Assembly: GCF_009765275.1 (NCBI RefSeq)
Contig: NZ_VOPH01000001.1
Location: 124,001-188,000 of the forward strand
Reading direction: 5' to 3'
Length of the DNA: 64,000 bases
From: Chachezhania sediminis
Lineage (GTDB): Bacteria; Pseudomonadota; Alphaproteobacteria; Rhodobacterales; Rhodobacteraceae
This document shows positions 1 through 7,911 of this stretch, piece after piece. The notes under the pieces are model-generated. The model saw only the letters and a list, made by a program, of their open reading frames with translations. It ran no database searches and was not told the DNA's origin. The number at the start of each line of letters is the position of its first letter. The first letter of the stretch is position 1. The position numbers and the translations under genes were made by a program.

Positions 1-1
1 G

Positions 2-628
2 GTGCTGACCGGGGCCGGCAAGGCGTTCACCGTCGGGGTCGACCTGAAGGAACTGGGCGCGGCCGACGATGTCGGCACCTTCTTTCACGGGCAGGCCAAT
101 CCGCTGTTCGAAACCGTCCGCGGGGCAGGGATCCCGGTGATCGCCGCCGTGAACGGCTTTGCCATCACCGGCGGCCTGGAACTGGCTCTGATGGCGGACA
201 TGATTCTGGCGGCCGACACCGCCGTCTTCGCCGATACACACGCCCGCGTGGGCATCACGCCGTCCTGGGGGATGACCCAGATTCTGCCGCGGCTGATCGG
301 ACCCAACCGTGCCCGGCAAATGAGTCTGACGGGCGAATTCGTCCCGGCCGCCACTGCCGAACGCTGGGGTCTGGTGAACGAGGTGACGGCACCGGCCGAC
401 CTGCTGCCCCGCGCCCATGCGCTGGCGGCCCAGATCGCCGAAACCGATCCCGTCACGATGACCCGCGTCCGCGGCCTCATCGCGACGTCGCAGGAGGTGT
501 CGCTGGCCGAAGGCCTGGCCGCGGAACGCACCGTCTTTGCCGAGCATATCGCCACCGTCACCCCCGACGCTGTTTCCGCAAATCGCGACAAGGTCGTGGC
601 ACGGGGCCGCGCGCTGAACAGCGGCTGA
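2..628 (+). CDS. Enoyl-CoA hydratase/isomerase family protein (5' end cut by window)
   Basis: Crotonase-fold enzyme, expected to hydrate a 2-enoyl-CoA or a related acyl-CoA in the cytoplasm. The visible 208 residues begin inside the family's 'LTGAGKAFTVGVDLKEL' segment, the first half of the CoA-binding and oxyanion region, so roughly 50 N-terminal residues lie to the left. The GTG at base 2 is an internal Val codon, not a start. The second oxyanion segment (NGFAITGGLELALMAD) is clear. It heads a same-strand run with the serine hydrolase, acetoacetyl-CoA synthetase, thioesterase and amidohydrolase. The exact substrate cannot be told from sequence. Confidence 0.9.
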   Translation: MLTGAGKAFTVGVDLKELGAADDVGTFFHGQANPLFETVRGAGIPVIAAVNGFAITGGLELALMADMILAADTAVFADTHARVGITPSWGMTQILPRLIGPNRARQMSLTGEFVPAATAERWGLVNEVTAPADLLPRAHALAAQIAETDPVTMTRVRGLIATSQEVSLAEGLAAERTVFAEHIATVTPDAVSANRDKVVARGRALNSG

Positions 629-700
629 CGAAACGGCGCCCGCCCGGACAGAACACGGGGCCCCGAGGCCCGACAGACGACCGCCAGAAAGGACAGCTTC

Positions 701-1942
701 ATGCTTGCTGCACGCCCCCAGGACATGGGATTCGATCCCGACCGACTGACCCGCATCGCCGACTGGCAGGACCGCTATGTCGCCGAAGGCAAGTACCCGG
801 GGTCCAGTGTCCTGATCACCCGCATGGGACGCGAGGTCTATTTCAACGCCACGGGCAAGCGGAACATCGAGGCGGATCTGCCCTTCGAACGTGACACCGT
901 CGCGCGCATTTTCTCGATGACGAAGCCCATCACTTCGGCCGCTGTCATGATGCTGATGGAAAAGGGGCTGTTCCACCTGGATACGCCGGTTTCCGAATTC
1001 ATCCCCGGTTTCGCCGACTGCACCGCGCTGGTCCCCGGTGCCACCGGGATCGAGCAGACCGAACCCTGCCGGCCGCCCACGGTGATGGAGCTTCTGACCC
1101 ATACCTCGGGCCTGACCTATGGCTTCAACCCCGGGCTCGTGGGGAAGGAAATGAACGCCAGGCGGATTTCCTTCCCGGCGCGCACGGGCGTGCTGGGCGA
1201 AGCCTGCGACCGGCTGGCCGAACTGCCGCTGGCCTTCAAGCCGGGCACGGCCTGGGAATATTCCGTGGCGATCGACGTTCTGGGCCGCATCGTCGAGGTC
1301 GTGTCGGGCAAGACGCTGGACCTCTTCTTTGCCGAGGAGATCTTTGCCCCGCTGGGCATGACGAAGACCGGATTCACCGTTCCGGAAGGCACCGGAGACC
1401 GTTTCGCTGCCTGCTATTCCTCGCTGCCGGAGGGAGAGCTGACGCTGGATACGTCGGGGCGCGAGGGCATCGTCATGCGCCTGGAAGACGCGCCGGAAGG
1501 ATCCCGCTATCACCAGACGACGCTGTTTTCCGGCGGCGGCGGGCTTGTCGGCACCATCGACGATTACATGAAGTTCTGCGAGATGATCCGCACCGGCGGC
1601 ATGGGGGACGGAACGCGGCTGCTGTCGCCGTCGACCGTGCGGCAGATGATGTCGAACCACCTGCAGGGCGACATCGCATCCATGGGGCAGAACAGTTTTT
1701 CGGAAACGCCGATGACCGGCACCGGTTTTGGCCTGGGCGGCTCGGTCATCCTGGACCCGGCGGTCGCGCATCTGGCCGGCAGCGTCGGCGATTTCGGCTG
1801 GGGCGGGCTGGCGTCGACCGTCTTCTGGGTCGATCCGGTCTACGAGATGTGCGTGGTCTTCTTTACCCAGCTGATGCCGTCCTCGACCTATCCCTCGCGC
1901 CCGGAACTGCGCGCGCTGGTGCACGGAGCGCTGGTGGAATGA
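701..1942 (+). CDS. Serine hydrolase, class C beta-lactamase/esterase fold
   Basis: Penicillin-recognising serine hydrolase of the beta-lactamase/EstB group (413 aa). The nucleophile motif SxxK is present as SMTK near residue 75, followed by a conserved HTSGL segment and a Tyr motif (YSV) near residue 182. No signal peptide is apparent, so it is probably a cytoplasmic esterase rather than an antibiotic-resistance enzyme. A good ribosome site (AAAGGA) lies 7 bases before the ATG. Its stop overlaps the next gene's start (ATGA), so it is translationally coupled to acetoacetyl-CoA synthetase; hydrolysis of a short hydroxyacyl ester is a reasonable but unproven guess. Confidence 0.88.
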   Translation: MLAARPQDMGFDPDRLTRIADWQDRYVAEGKYPGSSVLITRMGREVYFNATGKRNIEADLPFERDTVARIFSMTKPITSAAVMMLMEKGLFHLDTPVSEFIPGFADCTALVPGATGIEQTEPCRPPTVMELLTHTSGLTYGFNPGLVGKEMNARRISFPARTGVLGEACDRLAELPLAFKPGTAWEYSVAIDVLGRIVEVVSGKTLDLFFAEEIFAPLGMTKTGFTVPEGTGDRFAACYSSLPEGELTLDTSGREGIVMRLEDAPEGSRYHQTTLFSGGGGLVGTIDDYMKFCEMIRTGGMGDGTRLLSPSTVRQMMSNHLQGDIASMGQNSFSETPMTGTGFGLGGSVILDPAVAHLAGSVGDFGWGGLASTVFWVDPVYEMCVVFFTQLMPSSTYPSRPELRALVHGALVE

Positions 1943-3912
1943 CCGAAGCCAACCCGATCCTGTGGCAACCGACGGCCGAACGCGCGGCGGCGTCCACCAT
2001 GGCCACCTTCCTGCGTTGGGTGGAAGAAGCGAACGGCGTGACCTTCGCCGACTACAACGAGGCCTGGGAATGGAGCGTCAGCGACCTTGAAGGCTTCTGG
2101 CAGGCGATCTGGGATTACTTCCAGATCCCGCATTCGAAGCCCCACAGCACGGTGCTGGCCGACCGCAAGATGCCTGGCGCCGTGTGGTTCCCGGGAGCCG
2201 AGCTCAACTATGCCCAGTCGATCCTGGAGGGGCCCGGCAAGGAGGACGCAAAGCCCGCGCTGATCGTCCAGTCGGAAACCTTCGGCCGCACCGAGCTGGG
2301 CTGGGCGGACCTGCGGGCGCGGGTCGCCAGCGTTGCGGCAAAGCTGAAGGCGCTGGGGATCGGGCAGGGCGACCGGGTGGTCGCGGTCCTGCCCAACACG
2401 GAAACCGCCGTGATCGCCATGCTGGCCACCGCCAGCATCGGGGCCGTCTGGTCAATCTGCGCGCCCGATATGGGGCACGTGGCGATCCTGGACCGGTTCC
2501 AGCAGATCGAACCCAAGGTCCTGATCGTGCAGGACGGGTATGTCCACGCGGGCAAGACCGTCGACAAGCGCCCGGTGCTGGACACGATCATCAAGGACCT
2601 GCCGACGCTGACCCACACCGTCTGGCTGCCGGTGGTGGGCGCGGTGCCGGACGGCGGCACCCCCTGGGCCGACATGATCGCCGAACCGGCCGATCTGACC
2701 TTCACCCAGGTGCCCTTCGATCAGCCGCTCTGGATCGTCTATTCCTCGGGCACCACGGGCAACCCCAAGCCCATCGTTCACGGCCATGGCGGCATCATGG
2801 TCGAAATGGCGAAACAGTCGCTGCACCAGGACGTCACGGCCAGGGATCGCTTCAGCTGGCTGACGTCCTCCGGCTGGATCATGTGGAATTCGCAACTGGC
2901 GGCCCTTGCCCAGGGCGCGACCGTCGCGATGTTCGACGGCGCGCCGAACTTTCCCGACATGAACGTCGTGTGGGACTTCGTGGCGCGCGAGAAGCTGACC
3001 TATTTCGGCGCAGGTGCCGCCTATTACGAAGGCTGCCTGAAGTCCGGCATCGCCCCGGGCGAGACGAAGGACCTGTCCAACTTGCGGTCCATGGGCGCGA
3101 CGGGGTCGCCGCTGTCGGCCGACGGTTATGCCTGGATCTATTCGAAGGTGAAGCCCGATATCTGGCTGGCGCCGATTTCCGGCGGCACCGACCTGGCCGG
3201 CGCCTTTGTCGGCGGCAATCCGATGCTGCCCGTCCGCGCGGGCGAGATGCAATGCCGTTTCCTGGGCAATGCCGTGCGCGCCTATGACGATCAGGGCAAC
3301 CCGCTGATCGGCGAGGTGGGCGAACTGGTCTGCACCGAACCCCTGCCGTCCATGCCGCTTTATTTCTGGGGCGATACCGACGGAACGCGGTTCTTCGAAA
3401 GCTATTTCGACACCTATCCCGGCATCTGGCGTCATGGCGACTGGATCGAGATCACGGCCGAAGGCGGCGCCATCATCTATGGCCGGTCCGACGCCACGAT
3501 CAACCGAAAGGGCCTGCGGCTCGGCTCGTCCGAGATCTACCGCGCGGTCGAAGGGCTGGAAGAGGTGCGCGACAGCCTTGTCGTCGATCTGGAATTCCTG
3601 GGCCGCGAAAGCTTCATGCCGCTGTTCGTCGTGCCGGCCGAAGGAGTGGCCTTCGACGATGCCCTGAAGGACAAGATCAACATGGCGATCCGCGAGACCG
3701 TCAGTGCCCGCTTCATCCCGAACGAGATCGTCCAGATCGCCGAGGTGCCGCGGACGTTGTCAGGCAAGAAGCTGGAAGTGCCGGTCAAGAAGCTGCTGCT
3801 GGGCGGTGACCCGGCCAAGGTGGTGAACCGCGACAGCATGGCCAACCCCAATGCCTTCGATGCCTTCCTGGACTATGCTGCGGCGCGAAACCACGCTGCG
3901 GACAAGGACTGA
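1939..3912 (+). CDS. acsA: Acetoacetyl-CoA synthetase (acetoacetate-CoA ligase)
   Basis: Activates acetoacetate to acetoacetyl-CoA using ATP (AMP-forming), feeding ketone-body carbon into central metabolism. The 657 aa match the usual family length of about 650. Visible are the N-terminal ACAS segment, the AMP-binding P-loop YSSGTTGNPKP near residue 270, the GRSDATINRKG hinge motif and the C-terminal catalytic Lys in RTLSGKKLEVP. The ATG at 1939, overlapping the upstream stop as ATGA, is preferred; an in-frame extension to 1849 would lie inside the serine hydrolase. The substrate is supplied by the 3-hydroxybutyrate dehydrogenase encoded about 35 kb to the right. The symbol acsA is used loosely (aacS elsewhere). 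Confidence 0.94.
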   Translation: MTEANPILWQPTAERAAASTMATFLRWVEEANGVTFADYNEAWEWSVSDLEGFWQAIWDYFQIPHSKPHSTVLADRKMPGAVWFPGAELNYAQSILEGPGKEDAKPALIVQSETFGRTELGWADLRARVASVAAKLKALGIGQGDRVVAVLPNTETAVIAMLATASIGAVWSICAPDMGHVAILDRFQQIEPKVLIVQDGYVHAGKTVDKRPVLDTIIKDLPTLTHTVWLPVVGAVPDGGTPWADMIAEPADLTFTQVPFDQPLWIVYSSGTTGNPKPIVHGHGGIMVEMAKQSLHQDVTARDRFSWLTSSGWIMWNSQLAALAQGATVAMFDGAPNFPDMNVVWDFVAREKLTYFGAGAAYYEGCLKSGIAPGETKDLSNLRSMGATGSPLSADGYAWIYSKVKPDIWLAPISGGTDLAGAFVGGNPMLPVRAGEMQCRFLGNAVRAYDDQGNPLIGEVGELVCTEPLPSMPLYFWGDTDGTRFFESYFDTYPGIWRHGDWIEITAEGGAIIYGRSDATINRKGLRLGSSEIYRAVEGLEEVRDSLVVDLEFLGRESFMPLFVVPAEGVAFDDALKDKINMAIRETVSARFIPNEIVQIAEVPRTLSGKKLEVPVKKLLLGGDPAKVVNRDSMANPNAFDAFLDYAAARNHAADKD

Positions 3913-3915
3913 ACC

Positions 3916-4785
3916 ATGACTGACGACAATTCGAGCCTGATCGACCTGCTGAAGGTCGAACAGCTGGAACTCGACCTGTTCCGCGGCATCGGCAGCGGTG
4001 GCGAAACCGCGCAGCGGATCTATGGCGGGCAGGTGATTTCCCAGGCGCTGGCCGCGGCCTGCAAGACGGTGACGGATCGCCCCTGCCATTCGCTGCACGC
4101 CTATTTCATCCGTCCGGGCGACCCCTCGATCCCGGTGATCTACGAGGTCGACCGATCCCGCGACGGGGGGTCCTTCACCACGCGGCGGGTGGTGGCGATC
4201 CAGCATGGGAAACAGATCCTGAACATGTCGGCGTCTTTCCATGTCGACGAAGCGGGCTGGGACCACCAGCACGTGATGCCCAATGTGCCGGGGCCCGAAG
4301 GCTTCCTGACCCGCGAAGAGGCGCGGCTGGAGATCGCCGAGAAGATCCCCGAAAAGCACCGCGAAGAATGGACCCGCCCGCGCCCCTATGACATGCGCGA
4401 AGTGGACGGTAACAGCCTGATCGACCCGCGGGTCATGGACGACCGCAATCATGTCTGGGTCCGGGTCGAGGCCGCCCGGGGCACGTCGCAAGTGATGCAG
4501 AAACTGCTGCTGACCTATGTGTCGGACCTTCAGCTTCTGGGATCTTCGCTGCGTCCGCACGGTCTGTCGTGGCTGAAGGGCGAAGTCATGACGGCAAGCC
4601 TGGACCACGCGATGTGGTTCCATGCGCCAGTGCGTCTGGAGGAGTGGCATCTTTATGTCATGGACGCGCCGTTCACCGGCAAGGGTCGCGGGCTGAACCG
4701 CGGTTCGTTCTACAGACAGGACGGGACGCTTGTCGCCAGCGTGGCACAGGAGGGGCTGATACGGCCCGTGCGACCGAAGACCTGA
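3916..4785 (+). CDS. tesB: Acyl-CoA thioesterase II (TesB)
   Basis: Double-hotdog thioesterase that hydrolyses medium and long acyl-CoA to free acid and CoA. The 289 aa are typical of TesB. Family blocks seen are the N-terminal GIGSGGETAQRIYGGQVISQAL region, the SLHAYFIRPGD strand, the DRSRDGGSF loop and the C-terminal region with SLDHAMWFH. An AAGGA site is 7 bases before the ATG, and the gap to the synthetase is 3 bases, so it belongs to the same operon and could relieve acyl-CoA accumulation during degradation. Confidence 0.93.
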   Translation: MTDDNSSLIDLLKVEQLELDLFRGIGSGGETAQRIYGGQVISQALAAACKTVTDRPCHSLHAYFIRPGDPSIPVIYEVDRSRDGGSFTTRRVVAIQHGKQILNMSASFHVDEAGWDHQHVMPNVPGPEGFLTREEARLEIAEKIPEKHREEWTRPRPYDMREVDGNSLIDPRVMDDRNHVWVRVEAARGTSQVMQKLLLTYVSDLQLLGSSLRPHGLSWLKGEVMTASLDHAMWFHAPVRLEEWHLYVMDAPFTGKGRGLNRGSFYRQDGTLVASVAQEGLIRPVRPKT

Positions 4786-4797
4786 GGGAGGAACTTC

Positions 4798-5829
4798 ATG
4801 ACCCAACTCTGGCAACCGGGGATGGAACGACGCGACGACTGGCTGGCGCAGGTCAGCGAAGACATCGTGGACCCGGAGCGCGAGATCGTCGATCCGCATC
4901 ACCACCTGTGGCAGCGGGGCGGCCCCGGCTACATGCTGGAAGACCTGTGGGCCGACACCGATACCGGCCACAACGTGGTCCAGACGATCTATATCGAGTG
5001 CCGGTCGTTCTATGACGAAGATGCGGCGCCCGAACTGCAATCCGTGGCCGAGACGCGGACCGTGGCCGGTATCTGCCGGGCCTCGGAAGAGGCGCCTGAC
5101 AAGGCCCATATCGCCGGTATCGTCGCCCACGCGGACCTGAGCCGCGAGGACCTGCCCGCACTTCTGGACGCGCATCTGGAGGCAGCGGGGGATTACCTTG
5201 TGGGCTTTCGCCATTCCGGCGCACGGGATGCCGAGCCCGAAAACCTTTATATCCCGGGTCGGGGATACGAAGGGCAGTACACCGATCCCGCCTTCCAGCG
5301 CGGGGTGCAGTTGCTGGGCGAACGCGGGCTGACCTATGATACCTGGCACTATCATCACCAGGCCGACGATTATCTGGCGCTGGCCAGGTCCGCGCCGGAA
5401 ACGGTGATGGTGCTTGACCATTTCTCGACCCCGCTGGGCGGCGGCCGGTTTGCCGGTCAACGCGACGCCATCTTCGCGACGTGGCAGAAGGATATGGAAA
5501 CATTGGCGAAATGCCCCAATGTCCGGGCCAAGCTGGGCGGGCTGGCAATGCCCGACAACGGCTGGGGCTGGCTGGAGCGCGAGGTTCCGGTAACCTCGGA
5601 CGAATTCGTCGAGGCGCAGGGCAAGTGGTACACCCACATGATCGACCTGTTCGGGCCCGAACGCTGCATGTTCGAAAGCAATTTCCCGGTTGATCGGACG
5701 GCGATTTCCTACCCGGTGCTGTGGAATGCCTTCAAGAAGATCGCCGCCGCCTATCCGGAAGAGGCGCAGGCGCAGATGTGCGCCGGCACCGCGAGGTCTG
5801 TGTACGGATTGCCTCAGCCTGCAGGCTAA
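4798..5829 (+). CDS. Amidohydrolase family 2 (TIM-barrel metal hydrolase)
   Basis: Member of the amidohydrolase-2 family (343 aa), which includes lactone hydrolases and decarboxylases such as those acting on 2-pyrone-4,6-dicarboxylate. The metal-binding start of the barrel is clear as EIVDPHHHLWQRG near residue 30, with a His-rich stretch (TWHYHHQ) mid-protein and the late FESNFPVD strand that carries the catalytic Asp near residue 298. A strong GGAGG site precedes the ATG by 6 bases. Last gene of the left-hand plus-strand operon; its substrate is unknown, but hydrolysis of a lactone or amide entering the acyl-CoA route would fit. Confidence 0.88.
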   Translation: MTQLWQPGMERRDDWLAQVSEDIVDPEREIVDPHHHLWQRGGPGYMLEDLWADTDTGHNVVQTIYIECRSFYDEDAAPELQSVAETRTVAGICRASEEAPDKAHIAGIVAHADLSREDLPALLDAHLEAAGDYLVGFRHSGARDAEPENLYIPGRGYEGQYTDPAFQRGVQLLGERGLTYDTWHYHHQADDYLALARSAPETVMVLDHFSTPLGGGRFAGQRDAIFATWQKDMETLAKCPNVRAKLGGLAMPDNGWGWLEREVPVTSDEFVEAQGKWYTHMIDLFGPERCMFESNFPVDRTAISYPVLWNAFKKIAAAYPEEAQAQMCAGTARSVYGLPQPAG

Positions 5830-5839
5830 GCAACCAAAA

Positions 5840-5887
5840 CCGCGGTTCGGGTGTTGCACTTGAACCGCGGCCCGGCAAGATCGGGCC
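5840..5887 (+). terminator. Tandem hairpins after the amidohydrolase operon
   Basis: A perfect 9-bp inverted repeat, CCGCGGTTC at 5840-5848 with GAACCGCGG at 5862-5870, is followed at once by a second stem, GGCCCG with CGGGCC (5869-5887). There is no T-run, so this would be a weak or factor-assisted terminator, or a 5'-UTR structure of the lipoprotein gene that starts 31 bases later. Confidence 0.4.
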
Positions 5888-5918
5888 TGAACGGAGTCGT
5901 CCGGAAAGGCTTATCCCC

Positions 5919-6281
5919 ATGCGAAAGATCGTCGTCTACGTTGCATTGTGCCTTGGCCTTTTGAGCCTTGCCGCCTGTCAGGAAGAAGGCATCGTTTCGC
6001 CCGACAACATCTTCGTCAGTTCCGATGTGCGTCAGGCCTGTGCCGCCCAGAACGGTGTCCTGGTGCACGGATCGCAGCCCGGAACGGTGGTCTGCGCCGA
6101 GAAGCTGCCGGATGCGGGCAAGACCTGCCGCTATTCCGGCGAATGCGCCGGCGTCTGCATGGCCAGCGAACTGACACCCACCGCCACGACCGGCATGTGC
6201 CAGCCGGCCAGGCCGTATTACGGCTGCGTGACCATGGTGGGCCTTGTCGAGGAAAACAAGCGCGTCTGCCTGGGCGGCTGA
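5919..6281 (+). CDS. Small Cys-rich lipoprotein, function unknown
   Basis: A 120-residue exported lipoprotein. The N-terminus has a Lys/Arg-positive start, a hydrophobic core and a lipobox LAAC with the lipidated Cys at about residue 20. The mature part carries eight further cysteines (in contexts QAC, VVC, KTC, GEC, GVC, GMC, YGC, RVC), enough for four disulfides, spread over about 80 residues. An in-frame extension to 5721 lies inside the amidohydrolase and lacks a signal peptide, so the ATG at 5919 is chosen. I do not recognise the family. It is followed by a strong terminator. Confidence 0.82.
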   Translation: MRKIVVYVALCLGLLSLAACQEEGIVSPDNIFVSSDVRQACAAQNGVLVHGSQPGTVVCAEKLPDAGKTCRYSGECAGVCMASELTPTATTGMCQPARPYYGCVTMVGLVEENKRVCLGG

Positions 6282-6301
6282 CGCGTCGCACATCAGGTGA
6301 A

Positions 6302-6339
6302 AAGGCCCGCCGCGATCTCTCGCGGCGGGCCTTTTTTTT
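6302..6339. terminator. Bidirectional rho-independent terminator
   Basis: A GC-rich perfect stem (AAGGCCCGCCGCGA paired with its complement across a short TCTC loop) ends in a run of eight T on the plus strand, with AA on the other side. It sits between the convergent lipoprotein gene and the minus-strand SDR operon and can serve both. Confidence 0.88.
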
Positions 6340-6352
6340 ATTCAGTAACTTG

Positions 6353-7129
6353 TCAGGCTTCGTTGAAGCGCGGGAACTTGCGGTTCAGCTTGCGCATGCC
6401 GCCGATCCAGCGGTCATAGTTGTCGGTCTTGTTCTTCATGTAGGTCTCGACCTCCTTGTGCGGCAGCACCAGGAAGGTTTCGGCCCGGATCGTTTCCACA
6501 CAGGCGTCCGCGACCGCATCCGGTTCCAGCATCCCGTTGATCGAGGCGACGCCGTCCTCGTTCCCGCGGGTCATGTCCGTGCGGACCGCCTGCGGGCACA
6601 GGACCGATACCTTGATCCCGTCGTCGCCATGGGTCAGCGCCAGCCATTCGGCCAGGCCCACCGCGGCGTGCTTGGTCACGCCATAGGGGGCCGACCCCAC
6701 CTGGTTCAGCAAACCCGCGGCCGAGGCGGTGTTCAGCAGGTAGCCGCCGCCGCGTGCCTTCATCAGCGGAACCAGATGACGCGCAGCCCAGACATGGGCC
6801 ATAACGTTGATGTCCCAGATCCGCTGCCAGTCGTCGTCCGGCACCTCGGCCCCGCCGACCACGAAGATGCCGGCGTTCGAACAGAAGAGGTCGATCGGGC
6901 CGACCTCTGCCTCGGTCCGGTCGATCAGGGCCTTGATGTCCTCCTCGCGCGCCACATTCACCTCGACGGCGATGCCATCGATCATGTCCGCGGTTTCCTG
7001 CGCGCCGGCCAGGTTCAGGTCGGCACAGACGACCTTCTTTGCCCCTTCGGCCGCATAGCGGATCGCCATGGCCCGACCGATGCCGCCTGCGGCACCGGTC
7101 ACGACGATGATCTTGTCCTTCAGTTCCAT
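6353..7129 (-). CDS. SDR family NAD(P)-dependent oxidoreductase
   Basis: Classical short-chain dehydrogenase (258 aa) that oxidises or reduces a hydroxyl/keto group. The cofactor motif TGAAGGIG is at residues 12-19, NAG in CSNAG near residue 84, the catalytic Ser in the NTASAAG strand, and the catalytic Tyr-Lys in YGVTKHA. Last gene of the minus-strand acyl-CoA operon, 4 bases after the preceding SDR. A second SDR next door suggests successive or alternative oxidations of hydroxy-substituted intermediates. Substrate unknown. Confidence 0.9.
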   Translation of the reverse strand: MELKDKIIVVTGAAGGIGRAMAIRYAAEGAKKVVCADLNLAGAQETADMIDGIAVEVNVAREEDIKALIDRTEAEVGPIDLFCSNAGIFVVGGAEVPDDDWQRIWDINVMAHVWAARHLVPLMKARGGGYLLNTASAAGLLNQVGSAPYGVTKHAAVGLAEWLALTHGDDGIKVSVLCPQAVRTDMTRGNEDGVASINGMLEPDAVADACVETIRAETFLVLPHKEVETYMKNKTDNYDRWIGGMRKLNRKFPRFNEA

Positions 7130-7133
7130 GGTC

Positions 7134-7907
7134 TCAGGTCCACATCACGCTGCCACCGTCGACCGTGAAGGCCTGCCCGGTGATGTAACGGCTGGCGGGC
7201 GCCGCAAGAAAGACCGCAAGGCCTGCCAGATCCTCTGGATTGCCAAGGCGGCGCAACGGAATTTCCTTTTCCGCCCGTTCCTTGGCGGCCGGATTGTTCC
7301 AAAGCTCCTTCGCGAAGTCGGTCTTGATCAGGCCCGGACAGATCGCGTTGACCCGGATGCCCTTGGGCCCCAGTTCCAGCGCCAGGTTCCGGATCAGCCC
7401 GATCAGGGCCAGCTTCGACATGCCGTAGACGCCCAGCATGCTGGACGGCTTGAACGCCCCGATGGACGACGTGAACGCCATCGAGCCTTCGCCCTTTTCG
7501 ATCATGTCGGGGGCCACCGCATTGGCCAGCCACAGGTCCGACTGGACGTTGGCCTGCATGGTCTTTTCATAGGCCTCGTCGGGAATATCCAGGATCGACC
7601 CGTAATAGGGGTTCACCCCGGCATTGCCGATCACCACGTCGATGGGCCCGGCATCGGAACGGGTCTTGGCGACCAGCGCCTCGATCTGTTCGCGATAGCC
7701 GATATTGCAGGCGACGCCCGACACCAGATCCTTGCCCACGGCGGCGTTGATCACCGCTGCGGCCTCGTCCAGCTGGTCCTGCTTGCGGGCGGAAATCACC
7801 ACCCGCGCGCCGTGTTCGGCCAGGGCCGTGGCCATGGCCAGCCCCATGCCCTTGGAGGCGCCGGTCAACAGCGCCACCTTGCCGGTCAGATCAAACATCT
7901 TGCTCAT
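7134..7907 (-). CDS. SDR family oxidoreductase (3-oxoacyl reductase-like)
   Basis: Second short-chain dehydrogenase of the operon (257 aa). TGASKGMG is at the N-terminus, NAGVNP in the middle and the active-site Ser...Tyr-x3-Lys as TSSIGAF...YGMSK. The ATG at 7907 gives the normal N-terminus (MSKMFDLTGKVALLTG); a longer reading to 8114 would overlap the acyl-CoA dehydrogenase and has no family support. It sits 4 bases after that dehydrogenase stop, so it is very probably co-transcribed. Confidence 0.9.
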   Translation of the reverse strand: MSKMFDLTGKVALLTGASKGMGLAMATALAEHGARVVISARKQDQLDEAAAVINAAVGKDLVSGVACNIGYREQIEALVAKTRSDAGPIDVVIGNAGVNPYYGSILDIPDEAYEKTMQANVQSDLWLANAVAPDMIEKGEGSMAFTSSIGAFKPSSMLGVYGMSKLALIGLIRNLALELGPKGIRVNAICPGLIKTDFAKELWNNPAAKERAEKEIPLRRLGNPEDLAGLAVFLAAPASRYITGQAFTVDGGSVMWT

Positions 7908-7911
7908 GTTC

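Noticed and set aside
3760-5859. Open frame of 699 codons on the minus strand
   Set aside because: It mirrors the TesB and amidohydrolase genes, has Arg/His/Gly-rich composition typical of antisense frames in high-GC DNA, and matches no family.
5721-5918. Longer N-terminus for the Cys-rich lipoprotein
   Set aside because: It would lie inside the amidohydrolase gene and bury the lipoprotein signal peptide in the middle of the chain.
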